In this document: in pieces, positions 29,669 through 37,917 of the stretch
Numbering within the stretch: the first letter of the stretch is position 1
Layout: each line of letters begins with the position of its first letter
Assembly: GCA_905221605.1 (NCBI GenBank)
Contig: CAJNDS010002405.1
Span: forward strand, 277,001-341,000
Origin: Symbiodinium natans
Taxonomy: Eukaryota > Sar > Dinophyceae > Suessiales > Symbiodiniaceae
Reading direction: 5' to 3'
Length of the DNA stretch: 64,000 nucleotides
Position numbers and translations under genes: made by a program
Notes under the pieces: generated by a model
Databases searched by the model: none
What the model saw: only the letters and a program-made list of their open reading frames with translations
What the model was told of the DNA's origin: nothing

Positions 29669-30075
29669 GCGAACGCACCTCGAACGCAGCCAAGCCCTGA
29701 AGAGTTGGGGGGGCTGGGGCTTAGTAGGGTTTAGGGTTTAGGGTTTAGGATTTATCGTTCAGGGTTTAGGGTTGCAGCGTAGTGTTTAAATATACTACAA
29801 GAACCCCCCCCCCCCCCAAACCCTGTTCTAACTATCAAGGCCCCTATCTTGCGTTTAGGAGAGCCAGCCCTAAACCCGAATTGAGAGAGTAGGCTTTGGG
29901 TTTCTGCCATGGTCCATGAAGCCGGGTGCTGAAACGCAGGGTTCATGCCTCAGGGTTGGTTTCATTCGGGTCGAACCCGAAACCCCTAAACCCTAAACCC
30001 CAAACCCCAGACCCTAAACCCTAAACACTAAACCCTAAACCCTAAACCCTCGGGCTGGAGGCTTGAAGTTCTCAG

Positions 30076-30159
30076 CCTAAGCGTTCTTTGCCCAAGCCAC
30101 CAGAATTCGAGCTTCGCCCGCAGCCGTTTCGCTTACTCAAACGACTCGCAAGGTCTTAA
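30076..30159 (+). CDS. Probable terminal exon of the LRR gene
   Basis: Acceptor GAAGTTCTCAG ends at 30075. The phase-0 frame reads PKRSLPKPPEFELRPQPFRL then LKRLARS and stops at TAA 30157-30159. It is basic and Pro-rich, plausible as a C-terminal tail. It is in phase with exon c. The next gene's ATG follows after only 18 bp. Confidence 0.45.
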   Translation, partial: PKRSLPKPPEFELRPQPFRLLKRLARS

Positions 30160-30177
30160 CCCCGACCTTGGCCCTCC

Positions 30178-30273
30178 ATGTTCTTTCCCGCGCTGCTGTT
30201 CAGCGCCCTCGCGGCGCTGTGTCATGGCCAGACTTGCCAGGAGGACCCCGTCTCACGGCGCAGAAAGCTAGAG
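30178..30273 (+). CDS. Four-exon secreted or membrane protein, exon 1 (signal peptide)
   Basis: ATG 30178 opens MFFPALLFSALAALCHGQ, a typical hydrophobic signal peptide with a likely cut after CHG or HGQ, then TCQEDPVSRRRKLE. The donor is GTAACA at 30274, phase 0. Exons 2 (30431-30484), 3 (30650-30730) and 4 (30941-31030) all join in phase 0 with GT-AG introns of 157, 165 and 210 nt, giving 106 residues. The mature part has a dibasic-rich site (SRRRKLE), then a Ser/Glu/Pro-rich spacer, then two amphipathic segments. I do not recognise the family. Intron 1 ends in CCCTAAA-like units, intron 2 contains TTTAGGG, and intron 3 begins with G-strand and ends with C-strand units. The start lies 18 bp after the stop of the preceding gene. 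Confidence 0.6.
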
Positions 30274-30430
30274 GTAACATCGGAGTGCCTGTGAATGTGC
30301 CACGAGCCAAACGCTGGAGGTCATGAGTCATGAACCTCAACCTTCACCTAAACTCACAACCCCTATACCCTAAACCCTCAACGCTAAGCCCTAAACCCTG
30401 AACCCTAAACCCTCAACTCAAAAGAAACAG

Positions 30431-30484
30431 CTCACCAGTCCTGCAGAACACCCTGAACAGGAGTCTGCTTCCAGCCCAGCCGAC
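30431..30484 (+). CDS. Secreted-protein gene, exon 2
   Basis: Acceptor AAAGAAACAG, 18 codons LTSPAEHPEQESASSPAD, donor GTCAGT at 30485. If this donor is not used the frame continues VSFLQHLSS to TGA at 30512-30514, which would make a 59-residue product. Confidence 0.55.
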
Positions 30485-30649
30485 GTCAGTTTCCTGCAGC
30501 ATCTTAGTAGCTGAACGAGTGCACTTTACACTTTGTTGGGATACTAGAACAGGGTTTAGGGTTTAGGGTTTCGGGTTTCCCCTATAGAACTGAAAGTGTG
30601 CACTTTTTTTTGGGGCTTATGAACTCAGCAACTAAGGCATGCCTTACAG

Positions 30650-30730
30650 CTTGGGGACCTCAGCCCCGGTGGGGCACCAGCAATCCAGACGCACTCCCTC
30701 TTCGTGAAGTTCCACAAGGCCCTTGGGGAG
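30650..30730 (+). CDS. Secreted-protein gene, exon 3
   Basis: Acceptor GCATGCCTTACAG, 27 codons beginning LGDLSPGGAPAIQTHSLFVK and ending FHKALGE, donor GTTTGG at 30731, which is the start of a G-strand telomeric tract. Confidence 0.55.
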
Positions 30731-30940
30731 GTTTGGGGTTTAGGGTTTAGTGTTTAGGGTTTAGGGGACCAAACTGCCCGCGCCCGCGTTCGGCAGCATG
30801 TAGAACAGATAGGGCTAGAAAGGGCTTGGGGTTTTCGGACTGGATTTTTGCTGGTTCGAGATACTTGGAGGTAGACATGAGCCAAAACCGAAAAATGAGA
30901 GCAAACCCTAAACCCTAAACCCTAAGCCCTAAATCCCTAG

Positions 30941-31030
30941 AAGCTTTTGAGAGCACTCGAGCAGGTCGCAGGCTGCTGGGCTGCTTACTTCGTGGCAAAG
31001 CTTGCTTTTTGCTTTCGGGAGGCCTTTTAG
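30941..31030 (+). CDS. Secreted-protein gene, exon 4 (terminal)
   Basis: Acceptor AAATCCCTAG, 29 codons KLLRALEQVAGCWAAYFVAK then LAFCFREAF, TAG at 31028-31030. The segment is hydrophobic enough to be a membrane helix. A GTGTTT just at the stop could be a donor if the gene continues. Confidence 0.55.
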   Translation, partial: KLLRALEQVAGCWAAYFVAKLAFCFREAF

Positions 31031-31257
31031 TGTTTAGGGGTTGAGGGGTTTAGGGGTTTAGGGGTTTAGGGTTTAGGGTTTAGGGTAAAACGGCTATGCC
31101 GAATTTAGAAACCCCGGGGTTTAGGGCTTATGCACCTCAGAGAGCATGGGTTAAAAAGGGTTTAGGGTTTAGGGCTTAGCGTTCGCAGGGTTCAACCCGG
31201 GCCCCTCATTAAAAGTAAAAACAATCACTTCCTTCTAACCCCGAAGATGGGGGGTTA

Positions 31258-31325
31258 CCTAAACCCTAAACCCTAAACCCTAAACCCTAAACCCTAAACC
31301 CTAAACCCTAAACCCTAAACCCTAA
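31258..31325. repeat. CCCTAAA tract, 9-10 copies
   Basis: C-strand units ending in AATAGACC. About 65 bp of family M-like sequence (CAATGGGTAATCAGGACCC ... AACATGGTACC) separates it from the next tract. Confidence 0.9.
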
Positions 31326-31389
31326 ATAGACCCACATGCAATGGGTAATCAGGACCCAAACATGGTACCACAAAAATCGGAAACCCCCA

Positions 31390-31510
31390 GCCTAAACCCT
31401 AAACCCTAAACCCTAAACCCTAAACCCTAAACCCTAAACCCTAAACCCCAGCCCTAAACCCTAAACCCTAGACCCTAAACCCTAAACCCTCAACCCTAAA
31501 CCCTAAACCT
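31390..31510. repeat. CCCTAAA tract, about 15 copies
   Basis: C-strand units with CCCCAGC, CCCTAGA and CCCTCAA variants. Confidence 0.9.
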
Positions 31511-31523
31511 CATATGACTCCAG

Positions 31524-31588
31524 CTCAGAAGCTCAGGCTCAACATGGCGCGCCTACGTCGATGCGATGCAAGGGGAATCTTGCTTGGG
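31524..31588 (+). CDS. Candidate internal exon, 21 codons
   Basis: Acceptor ATGACTCCAG, frame LRSSGSTWRAYVDAMQGESC then L, GTTTAG at 31589. C-strand tract upstream and G-strand tract (31589-31662) downstream. Confidence 0.5.
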
Positions 31589-31666
31589 GTTTAGGGTTTA
31601 GGGTTTAGGGTTTAGGGTTTAGGGTTTAGGGTTTAGGGTTTAGGGTTTAGGGTTTAGGGTCGAAAG

Positions 31667-31778
31667 GAGGGACCCTTATGAGGGACCTTCGGGGTTCTTT
31701 AGGGTATCTTTACGGGGAGAAAAGCAGGCCACTCAGAGAGGAACCCTTAGAAGGGACCTCAGGGGTTCTTTAGGGGCT
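31667..31778. repeat. Pair of 36-bp direct repeats
   Basis: AGGGACCTTCGGGGTTCTTT near 31683 and AGGGACCTCAGGGGTTCTTT near 31755 lie in a telomere-free stretch (31665-31865) with no coding signal. Confidence 0.6.
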
Positions 31779-31927
31779 ACGTAGGTATAAAGGAATATAT
31801 TAGGTATATATAGGGGATCATATAGGGGAATAAGCGGCATAGGATTAAGGGCCCCTTCTAGGCGTGTAGAAGAAGTGGGGTTGGCAGCTGTTGATTGCTA
31901 GTTTTTGGAGGTTTCGAGCGTTCGCAG

Positions 31928-32010
31928 CTGGTGGCCGCCAACAACCAAGCAGCCCCACCTGAAATTTCGGCATCTGCAGTAGCCGAACCGTATCCCAGAC
32001 TTCAAGGGAG
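31928..32010 (+). CDS. Candidate internal exon, about 27 codons
   Basis: Acceptor GCGTTCGCAG, frame LVAANNQAAPPEISASAVAE then PYPRLQG, running into a G-strand tract. Confidence 0.5.
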
Positions 32011-32076
32011 AGGGTTTAGGGTTTAGGGTCAGGGTTTGGGGTACCCTATACCCTAAACCCTAAACCCAAATCTCAG

Positions 32077-32156
32077 GAGAGCAAGAATTGCACCATGAAG
32101 TGTGGCAACTTGGATTGGGTGTGCACTCAGATGTTGCAACCTGGCTGCGGCTTGGG
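32077..32156 (+). CDS. Candidate internal exon, Cys-rich
   Basis: Acceptor CCAAATCTCAG, frame ESKNCTMKCGNLDWVCTQML then QPGCGL, ending at a G-strand tract. Four Cys in 27 residues suggest an extracellular or zinc-binding segment; family unknown. It follows the preceding candidate by 66 bp. Confidence 0.5.
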
Positions 32157-32334
32157 GTTGGGGTTTAGGGTTTAGGGTTTGGGGTTTGGGGTTTGGGGTT
32201 TAGGGTTCGGGTTTAGGGTTTAGGGTTTAGGGTTTCAGGGTTTCATTAGAGTTCAGCCCGGAGGCAAAAAGAAGGGTTTATATAGTTTTCAGGTTTTAGG
32301 CTGCAGAGCTTAGGGTTTAGGGCCAAAACTTCAG

Positions 32335-32419
32335 GCTGCACCGCCCAACAAAACACCAAGCCCGAAAGAATTTGTCCTGTGACTGTTCCAAGACGGCTCG
32401 GAGGTGCCGCAAACGCTAG
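32335..32419 (+). CDS. Candidate terminal exon, 27 codons
   Basis: Acceptor AAAACTTCAG, frame LHRPTKHQARKNLSCDCSKT then ARRCRKR, TAG at 32417-32419. The basic C-terminus might be a nuclear-localisation-like tail. A minus-strand frame overlaps. Confidence 0.45.
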
Positions 32420-33093
32420 AATCCTATCCATGTCGTGATCTCTAGGTCGCCGATCCCTTCGAGAACAGCAACCCTGCTTGACTGAAAAACCCTAGCCCTC
32501 AAGCCTACATATAGAGCCTATAGCCTAAAACCCAACACACCCGATCATGTGCAGCCTAAGCCCAAAAAAACAGAAAATTGGCGCCCCGTTTCGCTCGAGA
32601 CGTCTGCGTTCCGCGTGGTCCAAGTCCTAACTTGGAACACGCAACGCTTGTCATCAATCTGCCACATCCAATCAAGAAGGATAGCACACAACGCTGTGTC
32701 TCTACAACGTACACTTCTTCGCAAACACTCAAAATCACTGCGCCTGCCATGTTATTCCTAGCTCCGCCTGATGAACCAACGAAGCACAACCACACCCAAA
32801 CAACCCCAACGTTCGGCTAACAACGCGCCCGCACGAACATTTGCGGGGCAAACGTGGTACACGCGTCCAGGTTCTTGCTCTCTTTAAACGTTCCAGGGTT
32901 TTATATGGTTTAAAGATGTTTGAAGGGAGTTTAGGAAAGGGAGGGGGCATGATTCTGTGATGGTTTGCGCGTATTGTTGTCTCATGCTGCAATGTCGATT
33001 TCTGCAAAAAATCCTCTCACCCAGTGCACAGTTGTTAGAATCGAAACCCCTAAACCCTAAATTCTAAACCCTAAACCCTAAACCCTAAACCAA

Positions 33094-33215
33094 GTCCTGC
33101 CGGCTCGAAGATGCTGGCTGGCTGCCTCCGCGTGAAAGCCCACGGGGCAATGGACAGGGCCTGCAGCACTGTGCCACGGAGTTGCTACTTTTGCTGCAGA
33201 CGGGCAGTCGGACCC
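33094..33215 (+). CDS. Candidate exon, unknown
   Basis: After CCCTAAACCAAG the frame reads SCRLEDAGWLPPRESPRGNG then QGLQHCATELLLLLQ. A second + frame (MLAGCLRVKAHGAMDRACST) is open over the same bases. C-strand tracts lie on both sides. Confidence 0.35.
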
Positions 33216-33298
33216 TAAACCCTAAACCCTAAACCCTAAACCCTAAACCCTAAACCCTAAACCCTAAACCCTAAACCCTAAACCCTAAACCCTAAACC
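33213..33298. repeat. CCCTAAA tract, 12 copies
   Basis: Perfect C-strand units. From 33300 to 33480 there is a weak frame and C/A homopolymers (33427-33460). Confidence 0.95.
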
Positions 33299-33477
33299 GA
33301 GGTTTGTCGTCATTAGGGTTGTGGCGGGCAGGGCTGATCCCAGGTGTGCTTGAAAGCTGCCCCCCACCTGAACCCCAAAGGCCTAGCCTGATTTTACATG
33401 CAACTTCCTTTAAAAAGCTCCAAACCCCCCCCCCCCCCAAAAAAAAAAAAAAAAAAAATGCTTTTGTGTGTGGTATG

Positions 33478-33538
33478 CCCCGTTAAACAAAAAAGGATAC
33501 CCTTTTTATTGCAAGGTTACTCTTGGGTCTAGTATATG
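33478..33538. mobile_element. MITE family D, right half
   Basis: AAAAAAGGATACCC and GGTTACTCTTGGGTCTAGTA match the right end of the complete copy at 61575. Confidence 0.6.
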
Positions 33539-33588
33539 GTAGCTCCAAGGGTAGTTATATGGGCCCTTAACATGGTCCCTTGCCTCCT

Positions 33589-33720
33589 AAACCCTAAACC
33601 CTAAACCCTAAACCCTAAACCCTAAACCCTAAACCCTAAACCCTAAACCCTAAACCCTAAACCCTAAACCCTAAACCCTAAACCCTAAACCCTAAACCCT
33701 AAACCCTAAACCCTAAACCA
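33589..33720. repeat. CCCTAAA tract, 18-19 copies
   Basis: One of the longest perfect C-strand tracts. Confidence 0.95.
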
Positions 33721-33819
33721 AACGGTTGTGAAGTATGAGCCCTTCGGTTGTCTAGGGTATATAGGGGGTATATGAGGGGTTCCTTCTAAGGGCCCATGAG
33801 ACTACTGTAAGAAGAATAC

Positions 33820-33968
33820 TTGGAGGTTCAGGGTACTTCTGAACCCAAGTAGAACTGCACTTATAACCCAGTTATGTCCTTCTTAGGGCACTTAAGGGGC
33901 TCGGAAGTGGGTTTTTCGCACAATCAGAACTGGTTAAGAAGTACCATGAACCTCCAAGTACCCTAAGA
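33820..33968. mobile_element. MITE family H, copy 1
   Basis: ACTTGGAGGTTCAGGGTACT at the left is mirrored by AGTACCATGAACCTCCAAGT at the right. Confidence 0.75.
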
Positions 33969-34027
33969 AGATCGTGGTAGCTGGGCTTCCCAGTCAACTT
34001 TGAGCTCTTTCGGCACCTGAGGCCCGT

Positions 34028-34140
34028 ACTTGGAGCTTCGGGGCACTTCTAACCCAATTGTACGTGTAGCTATACTACCCACTTGTAGGCCCCTTGAAGT
34101 ACCCTCATGGGGTTATAATTCGGCACCAAGAGACATGGGC
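34028..34140. mobile_element. MITE family H, copy 2, diverged
   Basis: GTACTTGGAGCTTCGGGGCA and CTTCTAACCC at the left; GGGGTTATAATTCGGCACCAAG at the right is its diverged mirror. Confidence 0.6.
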
Positions 34141-34401
34141 CCAAGGTACTTTTCACCAAAGCCTGGGGGTCATCCGCCAGGCGCTGCTTAGGGGGTTTAA
34201 GGTTTAGGGTTAGAAAAGGGTTTGGGCTTCGGTGTAGTGTTTAAGGTCTCGGGTTTAGGGTTTAGGGTTTAAGGTCTCGGGTTTAGGGTTCATGGTTTAG
34301 GGTTTAGGGGGGGGGGGGTCCCTTATAGGGTTCAGGATTGAGCTGTGTCAGCTAAGAGTGCTTGTGTTGGATGTTGGTTTGTTGGCTTTTTCTGTGCATG
34401 C

Positions 34402-34470
34402 TACCACGTCCACGCCCACGTCCACGTCCTCGTCCTCGTCGTCGTCGTCGACGTCGTCGTCTCCCTGATA
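34402..34470. repeat. (CGTCCA/CGTCGT)n simple repeat
   Basis: Imperfect CGTCCACG and CGTCGTC repeats; the frames over it (poly-Asp/Glu or poly-Val) are artefacts. Confidence 0.8.
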
Positions 34471-34553
34471 ATAAAGATCCCAATAAGGTACCCCCGATTT
34501 CGTAACCCCCCGTATCCACCCCATATCTAGAGGCACTCTAAACCCTAAACCTT

Positions 34554-34658
34554 GTGATGTTCCCCCTTATACCAACAGTCCTTGATAGGGAATATAGTAG
34601 GGGGGGGGGGGGTACTATAATCCCTATAAAGGACTGTTCGAATAAGGGGGAACATCCC
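34554..34658. mobile_element. MITE family A, copy 2, with poly-G core
   Basis: TGATGTTCCCCCTTATACCA and CAGTCCTTGATAGGG at the left; CCCTATAAAGGACTG and AATAAGGGGGAACATC at the right. Ten or more G residues lie at the centre. Confidence 0.85.
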
Positions 34659-34742
34659 AACCTAAACCCTAAACCTTAAACTCACTTGTTTGGGGCTAGG
34701 GTCTAGGCCCTAAGCCCACCCTAAACCCTAAACCGTACGCAG

Positions 34743-34868
34743 CAGGCCGTGTCAGGACAAAGCCTTTCAGTCGCCAATGCCTCCGACCTTGCTGGCGTAG
34801 CGAGACTCTGCCGACAATGGCTTGGGTTTCTCAGGGGCTGCAGTTATATGGGTTGGTGGTCTCTTTAA
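34743..34868 (+). CDS. Candidate exon, up to 41 codons
   Basis: Acceptor CCGTACGCAG, frame QAVSGQSLSVANASDLAGVA then RLCRQWLGFLRGCS, to TAA 34866-34868. GTTTCTCAG inside (after QWLG) is a possible donor. Family unknown. Confidence 0.45.
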   Translation, partial: QAVSGQSLSVANASDLAGVARLCRQWLGFLRGCSYMGWWSL

Positions 34869-35108
34869 GTAGGGGTTCTGTTTGGGTTCTTATTTGGGTA
34901 TCCAGGGGCTATATCAAGGTATAAGGGTAACAGATAAAGAGGCCACCGGCCTTTATAAGGCTGAAGTCTCAACTCCTTCAGCCCGGCATTGGGGCTTTAG
35001 GATGTTACGGTGCTCAGTCACGGGTTCGGCCTTGTTGCAAGGTCCTTTCTTGCGGTATAGGCTCTGACAAAAGACCCTCTATAAGACTCGACTTCCGTCT
35101 TCATAGGC

Positions 35109-35352
35109 TTCTTAAGGGAGGGTTTAGGGTTTAGGGTTTAGGGTTTAGGGTTTAGGGTTTAGGGTTTAGGGTTTAGGGTTTAGGGTTTAGGGTTTAGGGT
35201 TTAGGGTTTAGGGTTTAGGGTTTAGGGTTTAGGGTTTAGGGTTTAGGGTTTAGTACCTTAAGAAAGCTTAGGGAGCCTTAGGAGTAGTGGGGAGTAGTAG
35301 GCACCATTGGGTTGCATACCCCCCTTGAACCCTCCCTCCCTTAAGAACCCTA
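35109..35352. mobile_element. MITE family J, copy 2, split by a long telomeric tract
   Basis: CTTCTTAAGGGAGGG at the left and CCCTCCCTTAAGAACCC at the right are inverted. A tract of about 19 TTTAGGG units (35121-35253) is inserted just inside the left end. Confidence 0.75.
35121..35253. repeat. TTTAGGG tract, 19 copies
   Basis: Perfect units nested in the family J element. Confidence 0.95.
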
Positions 35353-35364
35353 TAAAGAAGCCCC

Positions 35365-35518
35365 AAACCCCAAACCCCAAACCTCAAACCCCAAACCCCA
35401 AACCCCAAACCCCAAACCCCAAACCCCAAACCCCAAACCCCAAACCCCAAACCCCAAACCCTAAACCCTAAACCCTAAACCCTAAACCCTAAACCCTAAA
35501 CCCTATAAACCCTAAACC
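35365..35518. repeat. Homogeneous CCCCAAA variant tract, then CCCTAAA
   Basis: About 13 CCCCAAA units (35365-35458) change abruptly to about 8 CCCTAAA units. Confidence 0.95.
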
Positions 35519-35530
35519 CTGCACCTTGAG

Positions 35531-35640
35531 GAACCTTTGGCCGGATACGAAGCGGCTCGGGCTACTTTGGAACGTCGACTGGGCTCGCGCGTGGCTCCCC
35601 GGAAACTTCCACAACAAGCGCATCTTGATCACCACGCTTC
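35531..35640 (+). CDS. Candidate exon upstream of a family K element
   Basis: After CACCTTGAG the frame reads EPLAGYEAARATLERRLGSR then VAPRKLPQQAHLDHHA, with C/G-ending codons, up to the left end of the element at 35641. A second + frame (LWPDTKRLGLLWNVDW) is open too. Confidence 0.45.
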
Positions 35641-35796
35641 TATATCCCCCTTTGGGAATTATTTCTGTTTATTTTGTTTATATAAACTCAAACAAGAGGA
35701 TGTTAACAGTATTAGTCTTTTGTTTTTTGTTTATATAAACACACAAGAAGATATTAAGAACATTATTTTTTATTATTAAGTTTCTAATTATAAGGG
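35640..35796. mobile_element. Family K element, copy 1, between two exon candidates
   Basis: It starts CTATATCCCCCTTTGGGAAT, ends CTAATTATAAGGGGAG, and is AT-rich inside with two copies of GTTTATATAAAC. The second copy is at 38219. Confidence 0.75.
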
Positions 35797-35889
35797 GAGC
35801 CGAGGATTCTCCGAGACCCGGCTGAGAGAATCCGATCCTACTACTACTACAACAACGAGGGCCCGACGCATGAAGGCCCCGCGGAGTGA
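35797..35889 (+). CDS. Candidate terminal exon directly after a family K element
   Basis: The frame begins with the element's last bases and reads EPRILRDPAERIRSYYYYNN then EGPTHEGPAE to TGA 35887-35889. Either the element is an intron here or it interrupts a once-continuous exon. Confidence 0.45.
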   Translation, partial: EPRILRDPAERIRSYYYYNNEGPTHEGPAE

Positions 35890-35934
35890 TTTTGCAGAGG
35901 TGGTATTGGGGTTTAGGGTTTAGGGCTTTCCCTA

Positions 35935-36001
35935 AACCCTAAAGCCTAAACCCTAAACCCTAAACCCTAAACCCTAAACCCTAAACCCTAAACCCTAAAC
36001 C
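35935..36001. repeat. CCCTAAA tract, 9-10 copies
   Basis: C-strand units. The 650 bp that follow (36005-36650) are free of long tracts and show no convincing gene. Confidence 0.9.
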
Positions 36002-36760
36002 TATAGGGTTCAGGGATTACAGGGCTTAGGGTTTTGGGGGTTTGGGGGGTTCTGGGCTTCAGGGTCGAAATTGAAGTTTCCCAACATCGGCCCCTGTTGA
36101 TGCCCCCGCCCCCAAATACAGTAAACAAGTAGCATCGTGCATTTTGCGAGTTTCGAAAAGGGATGCGAATAGGGTGCGTGTACATCTATAAACAAACCTG
36201 CCGTGAAGCTACTTTTGGGTGAACGCATTGCACGTCAGGACCCCAAAGCGTGAGCCCCTAAACCTGCATGCCACTGGTTTGGGGTTTAGGGTATAGGGGC
36301 TGTGGGGTTAATTTCCCTAAAAACCCTAGTTGCACGCGCTCATAGGGCCCCCTCTATAAAGTCAGTTTGGTCGTGCTATTCAGGACACCCGAACTGTTTG
36401 GGGGTGCACGGTGGGACCCGCAATTAAGTCTAACCGTGCGGACGTAGCAAGGAAATTTCTCGCAGGGCGGTTTAAATCAGTTGCCGGGCCTCGCTGTCCC
36501 TTTTGAGAACTCATCTAAACTCCTCCCGTTCAAAATCGTACATGCCCCGTGGACCGTGTAAAGAGAGTCAAAACCAGCGTAGACTGTTCGGGGTGCGGCC
36601 CCGGCACACTAACGCAGGTGCAACATCAAACCCCAAACCCTGCCCTTTTTAAAGCCCTCGATGAGCAAACCCTGGAACCTGTTCAACCCTAAGCCCAAAA
36701 AACCCTAATCCCTAAACCCTAAACCCCTAATCCTACACTAACCCCCCCCCCTCCCTCAAG

Positions 36761-36845
36761 CCACCGCCCAAGGCTTCAAGGCCTTCTTAGAGTTCCGCCG
36801 CGACTTCGTGGCCGGCAACGTCACTCAGGAGCGCTGTTTTGGTGG
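36761..36845 (+). CDS. Candidate internal exon
   Basis: Acceptor CTCCCTCAAG after a C run, frame TAQGFKAFLEFRRDFVAGNV then TQERCF, with GT sites near 36840 and a G-strand tract at 36869. Confidence 0.45.
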
Positions 36846-36941
36846 CTTTCGAGAGGCTTCTTGCGGTTTAGGGTTTAGGGTTTAGGGTTTAGGGTTCAGG
36901 GTTTAGGGTTCAGGGTTTAGGGTTTAGGTTTTAGGGTTCAG

Positions 36942-37023
36942 GAGCTCTTGGAAAAGCAGATGACTGACGGGGACGTCCGCGAGCGAGGCGGGGAGCGCGA
37001 GTTTTTTGAGCATGTTTGTGTGG
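36942..37023 (+). CDS. Candidate internal exon
   Basis: Acceptor GGGTTCAG lies at the end of a G-strand tract. The frame reads ELLEKQMTDGDVRERGGERE then FFEHVCV, to GTTTAG at 37024. Strongly charged. G-strand repeats occur on both sides. Confidence 0.45.
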
Positions 37024-37172
37024 GTTTAGGGTTTCGGGTTTAGGGTTTAGGATTCAGGTTGAGAGTTTAGGGGATTCTAAACATAGCTCGTGGTTTAGGC
37101 TCAGAACTTTCGACAAGTGCCGTAGTTGCCCTAAACTGCAGACAGATCTGAAAAAAGATAGGTTCAAGGCCT

Positions 37173-37373
37173 AGCCTGCGAGACTTCCTGAACGGTCAGA
37201 TCCCTGCTCGATGTCTCAAGGAAGCCATACGAGACATACATGAGCGACCGGCTAAATCCCGCGCCTCTCTAGGTAGCTTTGGGCGGGACGTAGCAAATTT
37301 GCTGTGGAAGCGATACCTAACCTTAAAAAGCGTCCGGGGTCGCTTAATGAAATGTCTCAGTCGTGGCCTCTAG
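37173..37373 (+). CDS. Open frame without ATG, 66 codons, unknown
   Basis: SLRDFLNGQIPARCLKEAIR begins the frame; DIHERPAKSRASLGSFGRDV and ANLLWKRYLTLKS follow, to TAG at 37371-37373. There is no telomeric repeat within 300 bp and codon usage is more balanced than in neighbouring exon candidates. A second frame is open from about 37304 to 37501 (LGFVAARSYRVWLKHCPQPD). The two could be one gene with a frameshift or an intron between 37340 and 37380, or a decayed copy. Confidence 0.45.
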   Translation, partial: SLRDFLNGQIPARCLKEAIRDIHERPAKSRASLGSFGRDVANLLWKRYLTLKSVRGRLMKCLSRGL

Positions 37374-37501
37374 GTTTTGTGGCCGCACGTTCATATAGAG
37401 TTTGGTTGAAGCACTGCCCACAGCCCGATGCTAGTTGTGAACATGAAAGCCGCACCCCAAACCCCCGAGGCAAGAAAGGGAGCTACAGGGAAAGCATATA
37501 G
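37374..37501 (+). CDS. Continuation frame of the 37.2-kb locus
   Basis: The frame reads FVAARSYRVWLKHCPQPDAS then CEHESRTPNPRGKKGSYRES to TAG 37499-37501. It is shifted relative to the preceding frame and begins at CCTCTAG/G, which could be a 3' splice site. Confidence 0.4.
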
Positions 37502-37656
37502 CCAAGTCTCTGAATTTATTGTCGCGTCTTGGGCCCATGTGAACATGTTGTAATACGGCCACTTACGACATATCGTATACAACCAAGGGAGCCCAAAACC
37601 CTAAACCCTAACCCTAAACCCCAAACCCTAGACCCTAAACCCCTCGGAATACCAAG

Positions 37657-37745
37657 GCTTCTCCACGATGCCTATCCTCTACCGATCATGCTGCGAGTAC
37701 GAGACATGGCTCGGGGATGGGTCGGCCGCTGGGCGCCCTTATGAG
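37657..37745 (+). CDS. Candidate internal exon, 29 codons
   Basis: Acceptor AATACCAAG, frame FSTMPILYRSCCEYETWLGD then GSAAGRPYE, donor GTTTAG at 37746. C-strand repeats upstream and G-strand downstream. Rich in aromatic and Cys residues; family unknown. Confidence 0.55.
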
Positions 37746-37917
37746 GTTTAGGGTTTCGGGTTTCAGGCCTTTAGGGTTTAGGTGTAGGGTTTAGAAGCTT
37801 TAACTTTAGGGTTTAGGGTTGGGGTTTAAGGCCTTTAGGGTGTAGATTCAGGGTTTAGAAGCTTTAGGTTTTAAGGCTTAGGGTTTAGGGCCTTTTGGGC
37901 TTAGGGTTCTTGGTGAT

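Noticed and set aside
32549-32761. Phrase VLTWNTQRLSS resembling the start of an exonuclease-endonuclease-phosphatase domain (LINE type)
   Set aside because: Only a short match, no further domain motifs, and two other frames are open over the same bases.
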